From NCBI GenBank assembly GCA_017882715.1, contig JADGOY010000021.1:1-34193 (forward strand): a stretch of 34,193 nucleotides of DNA, read 5' to 3'. Position numbers and translations under genes: made by a program. The DNA comes from Nakamurella sp. Its GTDB lineage: Bacteria; Actinomycetota; Actinomycetes; Mycobacteriales; Nakamurellaceae. The notes under the pieces were generated by a model. That model ran no database searches. It saw only the letters and a list, made by a program, of their open reading frames with translations, and was not told the origin of the DNA. Below, piece by piece: positions 26,774-34,193 of the stretch; position 1 is the stretch's first letter; every line of letters starts with the position of its first letter.

Positions 26774-27358
26774 TCACCTCACAGACTCATGGCCCGAGCG
26801 GGCCGGCAACATTCCAGAATAGGACGCGCGGGCACCGAGGCGGGTTGCGGCGCCGCGATCGCCCGAACGTGTCGATTGCAGCGTATTCGCCTGGCCGTCG
26901 GAGTAGTGCAGCACGCGCCGTGGCGCCGCGAACATCGGCCGAACCCACGGTGGGGCATCCGCGAACTCCGCAGGTTCGCGGTCGAGCCTGAACGGACGAC
27001 GGTGAGCAAATACAACTCCGGGGTTGGTCGGCGAAAGGACCGCCGACCACGTCAAGCGGGCAGTTACCTTTTCCGGTGCACGTGGGAACCTCCCACCAGG
27101 CACAGCCAGTTTCGGACCGACCCACGCGAGGTGTCTTGCCCGGCTCAGGTCGACCACGGCGGTGCGCACTCTCGCGGCGAGCTGAGCAACCGGTTCACCG
27201 AATCGGTGGGCGGCCGAGGCTGAACGGCGGTCGCCGCCGAACTCGGGCAATGGCGTCGGTCGGTGCGCCGCATTCGAGTGCGCTGCACGCTGGGCCCGAT
27301 CAAGCACGTGGGCAGCCATGACCGCACGGTGTTGGTGACTGCTGTCGTCTGTCAACAT
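26774..27358 (-). CDS. Doubtful hypothetical reading frame
   Basis: This minus-strand frame of 194 codons starts at an ATG (27358) and its stop falls 2 bases before the ATG of the LAGTG protein gene, a spacing that would suit an operon. The predicted product (MLTDDSSHQHRAVMAAHVL start) has no recognised domain, signal peptide or membrane segment. Frames are often open by chance in DNA of this GC content, and its codon third positions look less GC-biased than those of neighbours. It may be a decayed gene or non-coding. Nothing else in 26780-27415 is convincing. Confidence 0.2.
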   Translation of the reverse strand: MLTDDSSHQHRAVMAAHVLDRAQRAAHSNAAHRPTPLPEFGGDRRSASAAHRFGEPVAQLAARVRTAVVDLSRARHLAWVGPKLAVPGGRFPRAPEKVTARLTWSAVLSPTNPGVVFAHRRPFRLDREPAEFADAPPWVRPMFAAPRRVLHYSDGQANTLQSTRSGDRGAATRLGARASYSGMLPARSGHESVR

Positions 27359-27415
27359 CGGTGGCTCCGGCAAACCGCGCGGCGGTCTTGGTGCCCGGCG
27401 GTAGCGTCGCACCCC

Positions 27416-28459
27416 ATGAGGGAACGGCGAGCGCCGCGCCGGATCGGGGACGACCCGTCGGTCACCCGGTCTGCTGACGCGATGCCACACCCGGCCGGCG
27501 CGAACGGGGAACCCGAGAAAGCCGCGCCGATGATCGCCGCTCGCAGGCTGTGCAAGACCTTCCCGACGGCGTCAGGTCGGCCCGTGGAGGCGGTCCGTGG
27601 CATCGACGTGCAGGTGGAACGCGGCGAGTCCTTCGGCTTCCTCGGCCCCAACGGCGCGGGCAAGTCCTCGACCATGCGGATGATCGCCTGCGTGTCCGCG
27701 CGGACCGGGGGAGAGTTGTCCATTCTGGGCATGGACCCCGACCTCGACGGTGTCCGGATCCGCGGTCGGTTGGGGGTGGTGCCGCAACAGGACAACCTGG
27801 ACGTCGAGTTGACCGTGCGGGAGAACCTCATCATTTACGGGCGCTATTTCGGCATTTCCCGGTCCGAATGCCGCCGGCGGGCCCAGGAGCTGGTGGAATT
27901 CGCGCAACTGACCGACAAGGCCGACACCAAGGTCGACGTGCTGTCCGGCGGGATGAAGCGCCGGCTGACCATCGCCCGCTCGTTGATCAACGACCCGGAG
28001 CTGCTGCTGCTCGACGAGCCGACCACCGGCCTCGACCCACAGGCTCGACATGTGTTGTGGGACAGACTGTTCCGGTTGAAGAACGAGGGCGTCACGCTGG
28101 TCGTCACCACGCACTACATGGACGAGGCGGAGCAGCTGTGCGACCGGCTGGTGGTGATGGACGGCGGCGTGATCGTCGCCGAGGGCTCGCCCAAGGCATT
28201 GATCGGCGCATACTCCTCCCGGGAGGTCTTGGAATTGCGGTTCCTGCCCGGCACCCAACAGCAGGCCGAACCGCTGGTCACCGATCTGGTGGAGCGGGTC
28301 GAGGTTCTCCCTGACCGGTTGCTGCTGTACACCGAGGACGGCGAGGCGACCCTGGAAGCCGCGCATTCTCGCGGGGTGCGGCCCCGATCGACGCTGGTGC
28401 GACGGTCCACCCTGGAGGACGTCTTCCTGCGGCTGACCGGCCGTAGCCTGGTGGACTGA
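27416..28459 (+). CDS. ABC exporter ATP-binding subunit (NodI/DrrA type)
   Basis: The protein is 347 residues. The Walker A is GPNGAGKSS at about 77-85, followed by the Q-loop (VVPQQDNLDVELTVRENL), signature LSGGMKRR, Walker B LLLLDEPTTGLDP and switch histidine in VTTHYMDEAEQLCDR. The C-terminal part (VLELRFLPG... to RRSTLEDVFLRLTGRSLVD) matches NodI/DrrA-type exporters. The first 40 residues are a variable extension. ATG 27416 is chosen tentatively; ATG 27482 is possible. TAGCGT 8 bases before 27416 could be a -10 box. The stop and the first permease start share one base (TGATG). Confidence 0.93.
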   Translation: MRERRAPRRIGDDPSVTRSADAMPHPAGANGEPEKAAPMIAARRLCKTFPTASGRPVEAVRGIDVQVERGESFGFLGPNGAGKSSTMRMIACVSARTGGELSILGMDPDLDGVRIRGRLGVVPQQDNLDVELTVRENLIIYGRYFGISRSECRRRAQELVEFAQLTDKADTKVDVLSGGMKRRLTIARSLINDPELLLLDEPTTGLDPQARHVLWDRLFRLKNEGVTLVVTTHYMDEAEQLCDRLVVMDGGVIVAEGSPKALIGAYSSREVLELRFLPGTQQQAEPLVTDLVERVEVLPDRLLLYTEDGEATLEAAHSRGVRPRSTLVRRSTLEDVFLRLTGRSLVD

Positions 28460-29289
28460 TGGCCACCCTCGACCACTCCCACACCCGCCCGAGCAGCAGC
28501 CCGAGTGTGCCGTCCGGTGGGCGGTTGATGGTCTGGGAGTACCTGCTTCGGTGCTGGCGCCGGTACGCGATCCCCAGCCTGGCGGAGGCGATCGGCACGC
28601 CGCTGCTGTACCTGCTTGCGCTCGGTCTGGGACTCGGCTCGTTGGTGGATGCAGGGCCGCAATCGGCGGCACTGGGCGGGGTGAGCTACCTGCAGTACAT
28701 CGCCCCGGCGTTGCTCGTCGCGGCCGCGCTGCAGATCGGGGTCAGCGAGGGCTCCTATCCCGCCTACAGCCGCTTCAAATGGAGCAGGGTCTTCTGGGGC
28801 GTGACAGCCACTCCGGTCACCCCGGGGCAGGTGTGCGACGGCGAGGTGTTGTTCATCGGTACCCGGCTGCTCGCCGCGTCCACGCTGTACTACCTGGTGC
28901 TGCTGATGTTCGGGGTGGCCGGCGGCCCAGCCGGGCTGTTGATGATCCCGTCCGGCATGCTCACCGGGATCGCCTGTGCCGTGCTGATACTGGCGCTGGG
29001 TGCTGTGCTGCAGTCGGACGGCGGCGCTTTCGCGATGGTCTTTCGTTTCGTGGTCGTCCCGATGACGCTGTTCTCCGGCTCGTTCTTCCCGATCACGCAG
29101 CTGCCGCTCGCGGTCCGCTGGCTGGTGTGGATCTCGCCGCTGTGGCACGGCAACGAGCTGGCTCGCGGGTTCGTGCTGGGCACCGCGGAACCCTGCTCGA
29201 CCATCGGTCATGCGGCGTTCCTGGCAGCGCTGTTCGTCGCCGGCCTGGTGCTGGCGCGCCGGCTCTACCGGCGGCGGCTGATCGTATGA
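28459..29289 (+). CDS. ABC-2 type permease, first (NodJ-like)
   Basis: The protein is 276 residues with about six membrane helices. Conserved ABC-2/NodJ features include LEYLLRCWRRYAIPSLAEAIGTPLLYLLALG-like opening, GGVSYLQYIAPALLVAAALQ, and the late SGSFFPITQLPLAVRWLVWISPLWHGNELARGFVLG. It lies directly between the ATPase and a second related permease, overlapping 1 base upstream and 4 bases downstream. The two permeases probably form a heterodimer exporting a lipid, glycolipid or drug-like molecule; the substrate cannot be read from sequence. Confidence 0.9.
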   Translation: MATLDHSHTRPSSSPSVPSGGRLMVWEYLLRCWRRYAIPSLAEAIGTPLLYLLALGLGLGSLVDAGPQSAALGGVSYLQYIAPALLVAAALQIGVSEGSYPAYSRFKWSRVFWGVTATPVTPGQVCDGEVLFIGTRLLAASTLYYLVLLMFGVAGGPAGLLMIPSGMLTGIACAVLILALGAVLQSDGGAFAMVFRFVVVPMTLFSGSFFPITQLPLAVRWLVWISPLWHGNELARGFVLGTAEPCSTIGHAAFLAALFVAGLVLARRLYRRRLIV

Positions 29290-30125
29290 CCGGCTCGACG
29301 GTTTCACCCCAACCGGCCGCGCCGACCACCCGGCGCCCTTCGACCCTGATCTCGCGGGTGCTGCCGCTGCAGCTCTACGCGGGCCGCGCTCATGTGGTTC
29401 TGGAGCGGTCCCTGCTGGTGAGCCGGCGGGTCTGGTGGATCGTGTTGTCCGGGTTCTTCGAGCCGGTGTTCTTCCTGTTCGCGATGGGCAAGGGGCTCGG
29501 TGCGCTGGTCGGCGACGTGGGCGGAGTCAGCTACGCCGCGTACATCGCGCCCGCGCTGCTGGCGACGTCCGCGATGAACGGCGCGCTGTACGACTCGGTG
29601 CACAACGTGTTCTTCGAGTTGCGGTACGAGAAGCTCTACGACGCCATGCTGGCCACCTCGCTGGGCCCGATGGACGTGGCACTGGGCAAGATCGCCTGGT
29701 CGCTGCTGCGCGGCGGTCTCTACTCCATTGCCTTCGTGAGCGTCATGGCCGCGATGCGTTTGCTCTCGTCGTGGTGGGCGTTGCTGGCGGTTCCCGCCGC
29801 ACTGCTCATCGCGCTCGGTTTCGGCGCGGTCGGTATGGCTGTCGCGAGCTTCCTCACCACGTTCCAGCAGCTGGATTGGGTGGACACCGCGATCCTGCCG
29901 ATGTTCCTGTTCTCGACGACGTTCTACCCGCTGGATGTCTACCCGCGGGGCGTTCAGATCGTCGTGGAGTGCCTGCCGCTCTACCAGGGCATCGAGTTGA
30001 TGCGCGGTTTGTGCCTCGGTCCGGTCTCGCCGAGTCTGCCCTGGCATGCGCTGTACTTCCTGATCATGGCGGTGATCGGCCTGGTGGTGGCCTCCCGCAG
30101 GCTCGGCACGCTGTTGCTGAAATGA
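29286..30125 (+). CDS. ABC-2 type permease, second (NodJ-like)
   Basis: The protein is 279 residues with about six membrane helices after a 30-residue Pro/Thr-rich cytoplasmic start. VGGVSYAAYIAPALLATSAMNGALYDSVHNVFFELRYEKLYD and FSTTFYPLDVYPRGVQIVVECLPLYQGIELMRGLCLG parallel the first permease. It starts at an ATG overlapping the first permease's stop (ATGA). A longer open frame reaching into that gene is in the wrong register for its product. With the ATPase it forms a complete three-gene exporter. Confidence 0.9.
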   Translation: MTGSTVSPQPAAPTTRRPSTLISRVLPLQLYAGRAHVVLERSLLVSRRVWWIVLSGFFEPVFFLFAMGKGLGALVGDVGGVSYAAYIAPALLATSAMNGALYDSVHNVFFELRYEKLYDAMLATSLGPMDVALGKIAWSLLRGGLYSIAFVSVMAAMRLLSSWWALLAVPAALLIALGFGAVGMAVASFLTTFQQLDWVDTAILPMFLFSTTFYPLDVYPRGVQIVVECLPLYQGIELMRGLCLGPVSPSLPWHALYFLIMAVIGLVVASRRLGTLLLK

Positions 30126-30451
30126 CCTGGGTTGGACTTCCTGGTGCGCGGTTCTGTCCGGTCATGCGAGCGGGCCGCCGGCCGTCGGCACGCCGTGTGG
30201 GATACTGACAGAGGTTCTGTGCCGAAACAGTCGGTAAAGAACCCGGGCCTGGTCGGTGCAGGAGCGGTCCTCGGCCCCGGTGAGTGAGACGCCGGGCCGC
30301 GTCGAGGACGGATCTCCGCGAGCCGATCGGCACGACGCTCACCAGACTTCCCGCCGCCGGTGACCACCGGGCTGCGGGTCCGAAGAATGTACGGGGTCCC
30401 TGTGCGGACGCGTCTTGTACGCGCCCGGGGGCCTCGGGGAGGACTACACGC
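30126..30451 (+). other. Long leader region upstream of the RNase E/G gene
   Basis: These 326 bases separate the exporter from rne and show no credible gene. A GATACT box at 30201-30206 preceded by TGTGG could be an extended -10 element, which would leave an untranslated leader of about 240 bases. Long leaders are known for E. coli rne, where they mediate autoregulation; whether that applies here is open. Confidence 0.35.
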
Positions 30452-33400
30452 ATGTCGATCACACCCACCCTCGAGAGCGCTCTCGCCGATCTGCCGGCCA
30501 AGCCGCGAGTGCACGAGCTGTCCAAGAGGATCGGGATCAGCAACAAGGAACTGCTCACCGCGCTGGCCGAGCGTGGTCTGACGATCAAGAGCGCCTCGTC
30601 CTCCGTGCCACCGGACGTCGCGCTCGAGGTCATCGAGGCCCTTCTGTCACCCGGCACAGTCGGCACAGCAGGCCAGAGCAGCGCGGATGACGCGACCGCC
30701 GATGCCGGTGCCGGTGCCGGTGCCGAGGAGCAAACGAGCGCCGAGCGCCCAGACTCGGAACCGGCCCGTCAACACCCGGACCTGCCGACCGGGACACGGC
30801 CGTTGTTCCTGCCACCCGAGGTCGTCGACGGCGACGCGACGACGGACTCCGGGCAGGCCGGCGACAGGTCCGGACCAGAGGACACCGACGGCTCGCAAGG
30901 TCGGCCCAGTAGCTCGGGTCGGCGACGGCGAGGCCGCTCGGGGCGGCGTGGCGGCGGTGGGCAGACCGGCGAGTCGGAGCCGACCCTGGTTGATCAGACC
31001 CCGGAGGTCACCGCCGACGGTCCCATCGGCGGCGGTGCCGACGCTGCGGCCGCAGGCGAGGGCAGTCCCGAAGGCGAGTCCGCCCAAAGCGAGTCCGCCG
31101 ACGACGACACCGCGGATGAGGGCACCGGCGAGGACCAGGCCGGTGCCGACTCGAGTGGCCGTGGACGGCGCCGTCGGCGTGGTCGCCGGGGACGTGGCCG
31201 GGTGACCGACGATGCCGCCGAGTCCGCGGACAGTGCCCGGGCCGAGGACACCGACGAGGACGGCGCAGCGGGTGGCGCAGACAGCGACACGGCGACCGAA
31301 CCGGAGTCGGGCGAGGCACCGGGGTCGGACGAAAGCGACGAGACCGACGAGCGGGCCACCGGCAGCACCGGTAATCGCCGCCGCCGTCGTCGTCGCCGTC
31401 GGGTGACCGGCGAGGATGGTCCACGCGAGGACGACCCGGACAACACGGTCGTGCATGTCCGCGAACCCCGGTTGTCGGGCGTGTCCGGCTCCATAGGCGC
31501 TGCCGGTTCCTCGGCATCTTCCGAGGTGCAGGGCGTCCGCGGCTCGACCCGGCTGGAGGCCAAGCGGCAACGGCGTCGCGATTCCCGTGACACCCGCCGC
31601 CGCCCGCAGATCCTGACCGAGGCCGAGTTCCTGGCCCGGCGCGAGTCGGTCGAACGCGTCATGGCGGTTCGGCAACGCGGCGACCTGGCTCAGGTCGCCC
31701 TGCTCGAGGACGGTATCCTGGTCGAGCACTTCGTCTCCCGGGCCGGGTCCGACTCGATGATCGGCAGCGTCTTCCTCGGCAAGGTGCAAAATGTGCTGCC
31801 CTCGATGGAAGCCGCGTTCGTGGACATCGGCCGCGGGCGTAATGCCGTGCTGTATGCGGGCGAGGTCAACTGGGACGCGGCCGGGCTGGCCGGCAAGGCT
31901 CGTCGCATCGAGACCGCGCTGTCCAGCGGCGACACCATCCTGGCGCAGGTGTCCAAGGATCCGATCGGACACAAGGGTGCCCGGCTGACCACCCAGATCT
32001 CGCTGCCGGGGCGGTTCCTCGTCTACGTCCCCAACGGCGGTGCCACCGGGATCTCGCGGAAACTGCCGGACACCGAGCGCAAGCGGTTGAAGTCGATCCT
32101 GGACCGGATCGTTCCCGACGACGCCGGGGTGATCATCAGGACCGCCGCCGAGGGCATCGCGGAGGACGAACTCGCCCGCGACGTGGAGCGGCTGAAGTCC
32201 CAATGGGAGGACATCTCCCGCGGAGCGGCGGCCAAGACGTCCGGGCCAACCCTGCTGTACGCCGAGCCCGGCACGTTGCTCAAGGTCGTGCGTGACCTGT
32301 TCAACTCCGACATCAGCCGCCTGGTGGTGGACGGGGACGACGCCTACGAGCCGGTCGCCGAATACATCAACGCGGTTGCTCCGGAACTGGCGGACCGGCT
32401 TTCCCGTTACGAGGCACCCGCGGGTGGCGGCGATGTCTTCGCCACTTACCGGGTCGACGAGCAGATCGGCAAGGCCCTGGAGCGCAAGGTTCATCTGCCT
32501 TCGGGCGGTTCACTGGTGATCGACCGGACCGAGGCCATGACGGTGGTCGACGTCAACACCGGCAAGTACACCGGATCGGGAGGCAACCTCGAAGAAACGG
32601 TCACCAGGAACAACCTGGAGGCCGCGGAGGAGATCGTCCGTCAGCTGCGGCTGCGGGACATCGGCGGGATCATCGTCATCGACTTCATCGACATGGTCCT
32701 GGAGTCCAACCGGGAACTGGTGCTCCGCAGGCTGACCGAGTGTCTGGGCCGCGACCGCACGCGGCACCAGGTCGCCGAGGTGACATCCCTCGGACTCGTG
32801 CAGATGACCCGCAAGCGGATGGGCACCGGGCTGCTGGAGGCGTTCTCCGAACCGTGCCCGCACTGCGGCGGTCGCGGGATCCTGTTGCACGATGCGCCCA
32901 TCGACCTGACACCGGGCGAGGACGCGCCGACCGAGCGGCGCTCGGGCAAGAACCGCCGCAACCGCGGTCGTGACGCCGAGCCCGCGGAGGACGTGGTCAC
33001 CAGGGTGCAGCACGCGCTCGGGCGCAAGCCCGATCCGCGGGGCCCCAAGCCACCGCCGGTCCTCGTGGGCGCGGACATCGGCGACGACCTCGACGTCGTC
33101 GCCCGGGGCGATACCGACGACGGGCCTGCTCACAACGGCGCTGCTCGTCACGGCGCCGGCGCCGAAGACCAGGCCCAGGGCGACGATCAGGCCGATGCTT
33201 CGCCCGGCGAGCAGCCCGCACCGGACACACTCGCCGACGCGGTCGGGGGCCGCGTCGACGTTCTCGACACCGCCGTCGTCGACGGCGACGTGCTGAATGC
33301 CGATATCGAGGTGGTCGCGCCGACCGCGTGGGCCGCAACGGCCGACGAAACAGCGTCAGAGCCGCGCCCACCACGACGGAGCCGCCGTGCGGCCGGCCGC

Positions 33401-33787
33401 CCGGCCGGCGCGCCCAGTGGGGCCGCGCAGGCGGTGGACATCATCGTGCGGCCCGTCAGCTCGGAGTCCGGTGCTGCCGAGTCCTCCGATGGTGATCACG
33501 GTTCCGGTGGCGGGTGGTCGGATGCTCAGTCGGACGAGAACGCATCCCACGTGATCACCGTCGATCCCGGCCAGCCGGACGCCGTCAACGGCGACTCGGA
33601 CGCACATGTGAACGGCGACGGCGCGACCGAACCGACCGCCCCAGCGGCACCGGTCCGGCGACGGGCGGCTCGCCGTCCAGCCGGTCCTGCGGCCGCGCCG
33701 ATCCCCGTCGACCGGGTTGACGAGACCGGGCCGACGGATCACCTGGAGCAACCCGACAACGCCGACGAGTCGGTGCCCGTTGTCTGA
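30452..33787 (+). CDS. rne: Ribonuclease E/G with N-terminal IF2_N domain
   Basis: This is the main endoribonuclease of RNA decay and rRNA/tRNA processing. The protein is 1111 residues. Residues about 17-66 (PRVHELSKRIGISNKELLTAL...) are an IF2_N domain, as at the start of initiation factor 2. Residues about 70-400 are disordered, acidic with basic RRRRGRRGRGR patches. The S1 domain is about 430-530 (VFLGKVQNVLPSMEAAFVDIG). Catalytic aspartates correspond to D700 in VVDVNTGKYTG and D744 in VIDFIDM. The Zn-link is C802/C805 in CPHCGGRG. The tail (815-1111) is disordered with Arg clusters. ATG 30452 has GGGGAGG 9 bases upstream and begins just before the IF2_N domain. Confidence 0.95.
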   Translation: MSITPTLESALADLPAKPRVHELSKRIGISNKELLTALAERGLTIKSASSSVPPDVALEVIEALLSPGTVGTAGQSSADDATADAGAGAGAEEQTSAERPDSEPARQHPDLPTGTRPLFLPPEVVDGDATTDSGQAGDRSGPEDTDGSQGRPSSSGRRRRGRSGRRGGGGQTGESEPTLVDQTPEVTADGPIGGGADAAAAGEGSPEGESAQSESADDDTADEGTGEDQAGADSSGRGRRRRRGRRGRGRVTDDAAESADSARAEDTDEDGAAGGADSDTATEPESGEAPGSDESDETDERATGSTGNRRRRRRRRRVTGEDGPREDDPDNTVVHVREPRLSGVSGSIGAAGSSASSEVQGVRGSTRLEAKRQRRRDSRDTRRRPQILTEAEFLARRESVERVMAVRQRGDLAQVALLEDGILVEHFVSRAGSDSMIGSVFLGKVQNVLPSMEAAFVDIGRGRNAVLYAGEVNWDAAGLAGKARRIETALSSGDTILAQVSKDPIGHKGARLTTQISLPGRFLVYVPNGGATGISRKLPDTERKRLKSILDRIVPDDAGVIIRTAAEGIAEDELARDVERLKSQWEDISRGAAAKTSGPTLLYAEPGTLLKVVRDLFNSDISRLVVDGDDAYEPVAEYINAVAPELADRLSRYEAPAGGGDVFATYRVDEQIGKALERKVHLPSGGSLVIDRTEAMTVVDVNTGKYTGSGGNLEETVTRNNLEAAEEIVRQLRLRDIGGIIVIDFIDMVLESNRELVLRRLTECLGRDRTRHQVAEVTSLGLVQMTRKRMGTGLLEAFSEPCPHCGGRGILLHDAPIDLTPGEDAPTERRSGKNRRNRGRDAEPAEDVVTRVQHALGRKPDPRGPKPPPVLVGADIGDDLDVVARGDTDDGPAHNGAARHGAGAEDQAQGDDQADASPGEQPAPDTLADAVGGRVDVLDTAVVDGDVLNADIEVVAPTAWAATADETASEPRPPRRSRRAAGRPAGAPSGAAQAVDIIVRPVSSESGAAESSDGDHGSGGGWSDAQSDENASHVITVDPGQPDAVNGDSDAHVNGDGATEPTAPAAPVRRRAARRPAGPAAAPIPVDRVDETGPTDHLEQPDNADESVPVV

Positions 33788-34147
33788 TCCGCTCGTCTTC
33801 GGCCCGGCAGTTTGCTCCTGCCGCCCGGCCACGCGTATCGTGGTCGATCGGCACGCTGCCGCGCAGCGCGCTTTGCGTTGCCCTGGTTCGGTCGTGTCGC
33901 ACGGACGGATCGGCCGAGTCGGCGGCGTTCGTCGGGGGCTCTGCTGATACCTGGCTGACACCGATCGTCTGAAACACCGCATTGGAGGGCCCAGCGGCTG
34001 GTACTGGCGGGTGTCGGCGGGCCAGGAATCACCGAGCACGCACCAGCAATGCAGAAGTACCGAGTCAAGAACCATGCAGTAGAGGCCACGCGGTAGACCA
34101 ACGCCCGGAGACCCCGGCACCACGACAGGCAGGAAGGCGCGTCCACG
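33788..34147 (+). other. Intergenic region before rplU with a hairpin
   Basis: No gene is evident in these 360 bases. CGGCAG (33806-33811) and CTGCCG (33819-33824) form a 6-bp stem with loop TTTGCTC starting 18 bases after the rne stop, a possible terminator without a T tract. The remainder should hold the rplU promoter and leader; no clear -35/-10 pair was identified. Base composition drops towards the rplU start. Confidence 0.45.
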
Positions 34148-34193
34148 ATGTACGCGATCGTCAAGACCGGCGGCAAGCAGTACAAGGTCGCCG
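34148..34193 (+). CDS. rplU: 50S ribosomal protein L21 (5' end only)
   Basis: The window ends 46 bases into this gene. The visible product MYAIVKTGGKQYKVA is the highly conserved beginning of L21. AGGAAGG (34131-34137) is a strong ribosome-binding site 10 bases upstream. rplU following rne matches actinobacterial gene order, where rpmA and obg usually come next. Confidence 0.95.
   Translation, partial: MYAIVKTGGKQYKVA

Noticed and set aside
28114-29307. A 397-codon minus-strand frame
   Set aside because: It mirrors the end of the ATPase gene and the first permease gene and gives Gln/His/Arg-rich sequence without known features.

Overview
The window is about 34 kb of chromosomal DNA from a high-GC Gram-positive bacterium (phylum Actinomycetota). 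Evidence: very high GC with strong GC preference at third codon positions, frequent GTG starts, 4-base stop/start overlaps (ATGA, GTGA, TTGA), TANNNT boxes about 6 bases before a start codon (leaderless transcripts), and a gene order known from this phylum. From memory, the leuCD-hup-mutT1-ppk...gpsA-ddl-DUF3515-thiL-ung block and the valS-folC-DUF4233-ndk...rne-rplU block both match mycobacterial gene order, where they lie apart. The genus cannot be fixed from sequence alone; a Nakamurella/Frankia-like actinomycete is a guess.

Layout. 24-291: tRNA-Gln(CTG) and tRNA-Glu(CTC). 450-3399: an IclR-type regulator divergent from leuC-leuD (leucine biosynthesis). 3657-4271: HU with an Ala/Lys/Arg-rich tail. 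4401-7681 (minus): ppk followed by an overlapping mutT1 (Nudix plus histidine phosphatase). 7848-11009: plsC-gpsA (overlapping, glycerophospholipid entry) and ddl (D-Ala-D-Ala ligase). 11177-12089 (minus): a stand-alone AsnC/Lrp effector domain and a DUF3515 membrane protein. 12244-15423: thiL, ung and an MFS carrier. 15550-16398: a four-helix K+ channel with a seven-copy PLDNT tail. 16500-17651 (minus): a CobT-like protein without the expected catalytic glutamates. 17831-19410: a 65-residue conserved small protein and an acyl-CoA dehydrogenase. 19465-26148: a tightly packed run valS-folC-DUF4233-ndk-GNAT-cyclase. 26149-27415: a gene-poor, less regular stretch holding a tiny putative sortase-E substrate. 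27416-30125: a NodIJ/Drr-type ABC exporter with two permeases. 30452-33787: RNase E/G with an IF2_N domain at its N-terminus. 34148-end: start of rplU.

Most of the window is housekeeping. I see no phage, transposase, CRISPR array, toxin-antitoxin pair or recognisable defence system. The most unusual signals are non-coding or structural: (i) a roughly 100-bp intergenic repeat family with inverted termini, two copies in opposite orientation at 11037-11137 and 18045-18144; (ii) seven TGATCGG-like boxes at about 11-bp spacing (13441-13513) between thiL and ung; (iii) the CobT-like protein with an altered active site; (iv) the miniature LAGTG cell-wall-anchored protein; (v) two adjacent palindromes before the acyl-CoA dehydrogenase gene; (vi) the in-frame 15-bp minisatellite in the channel gene.
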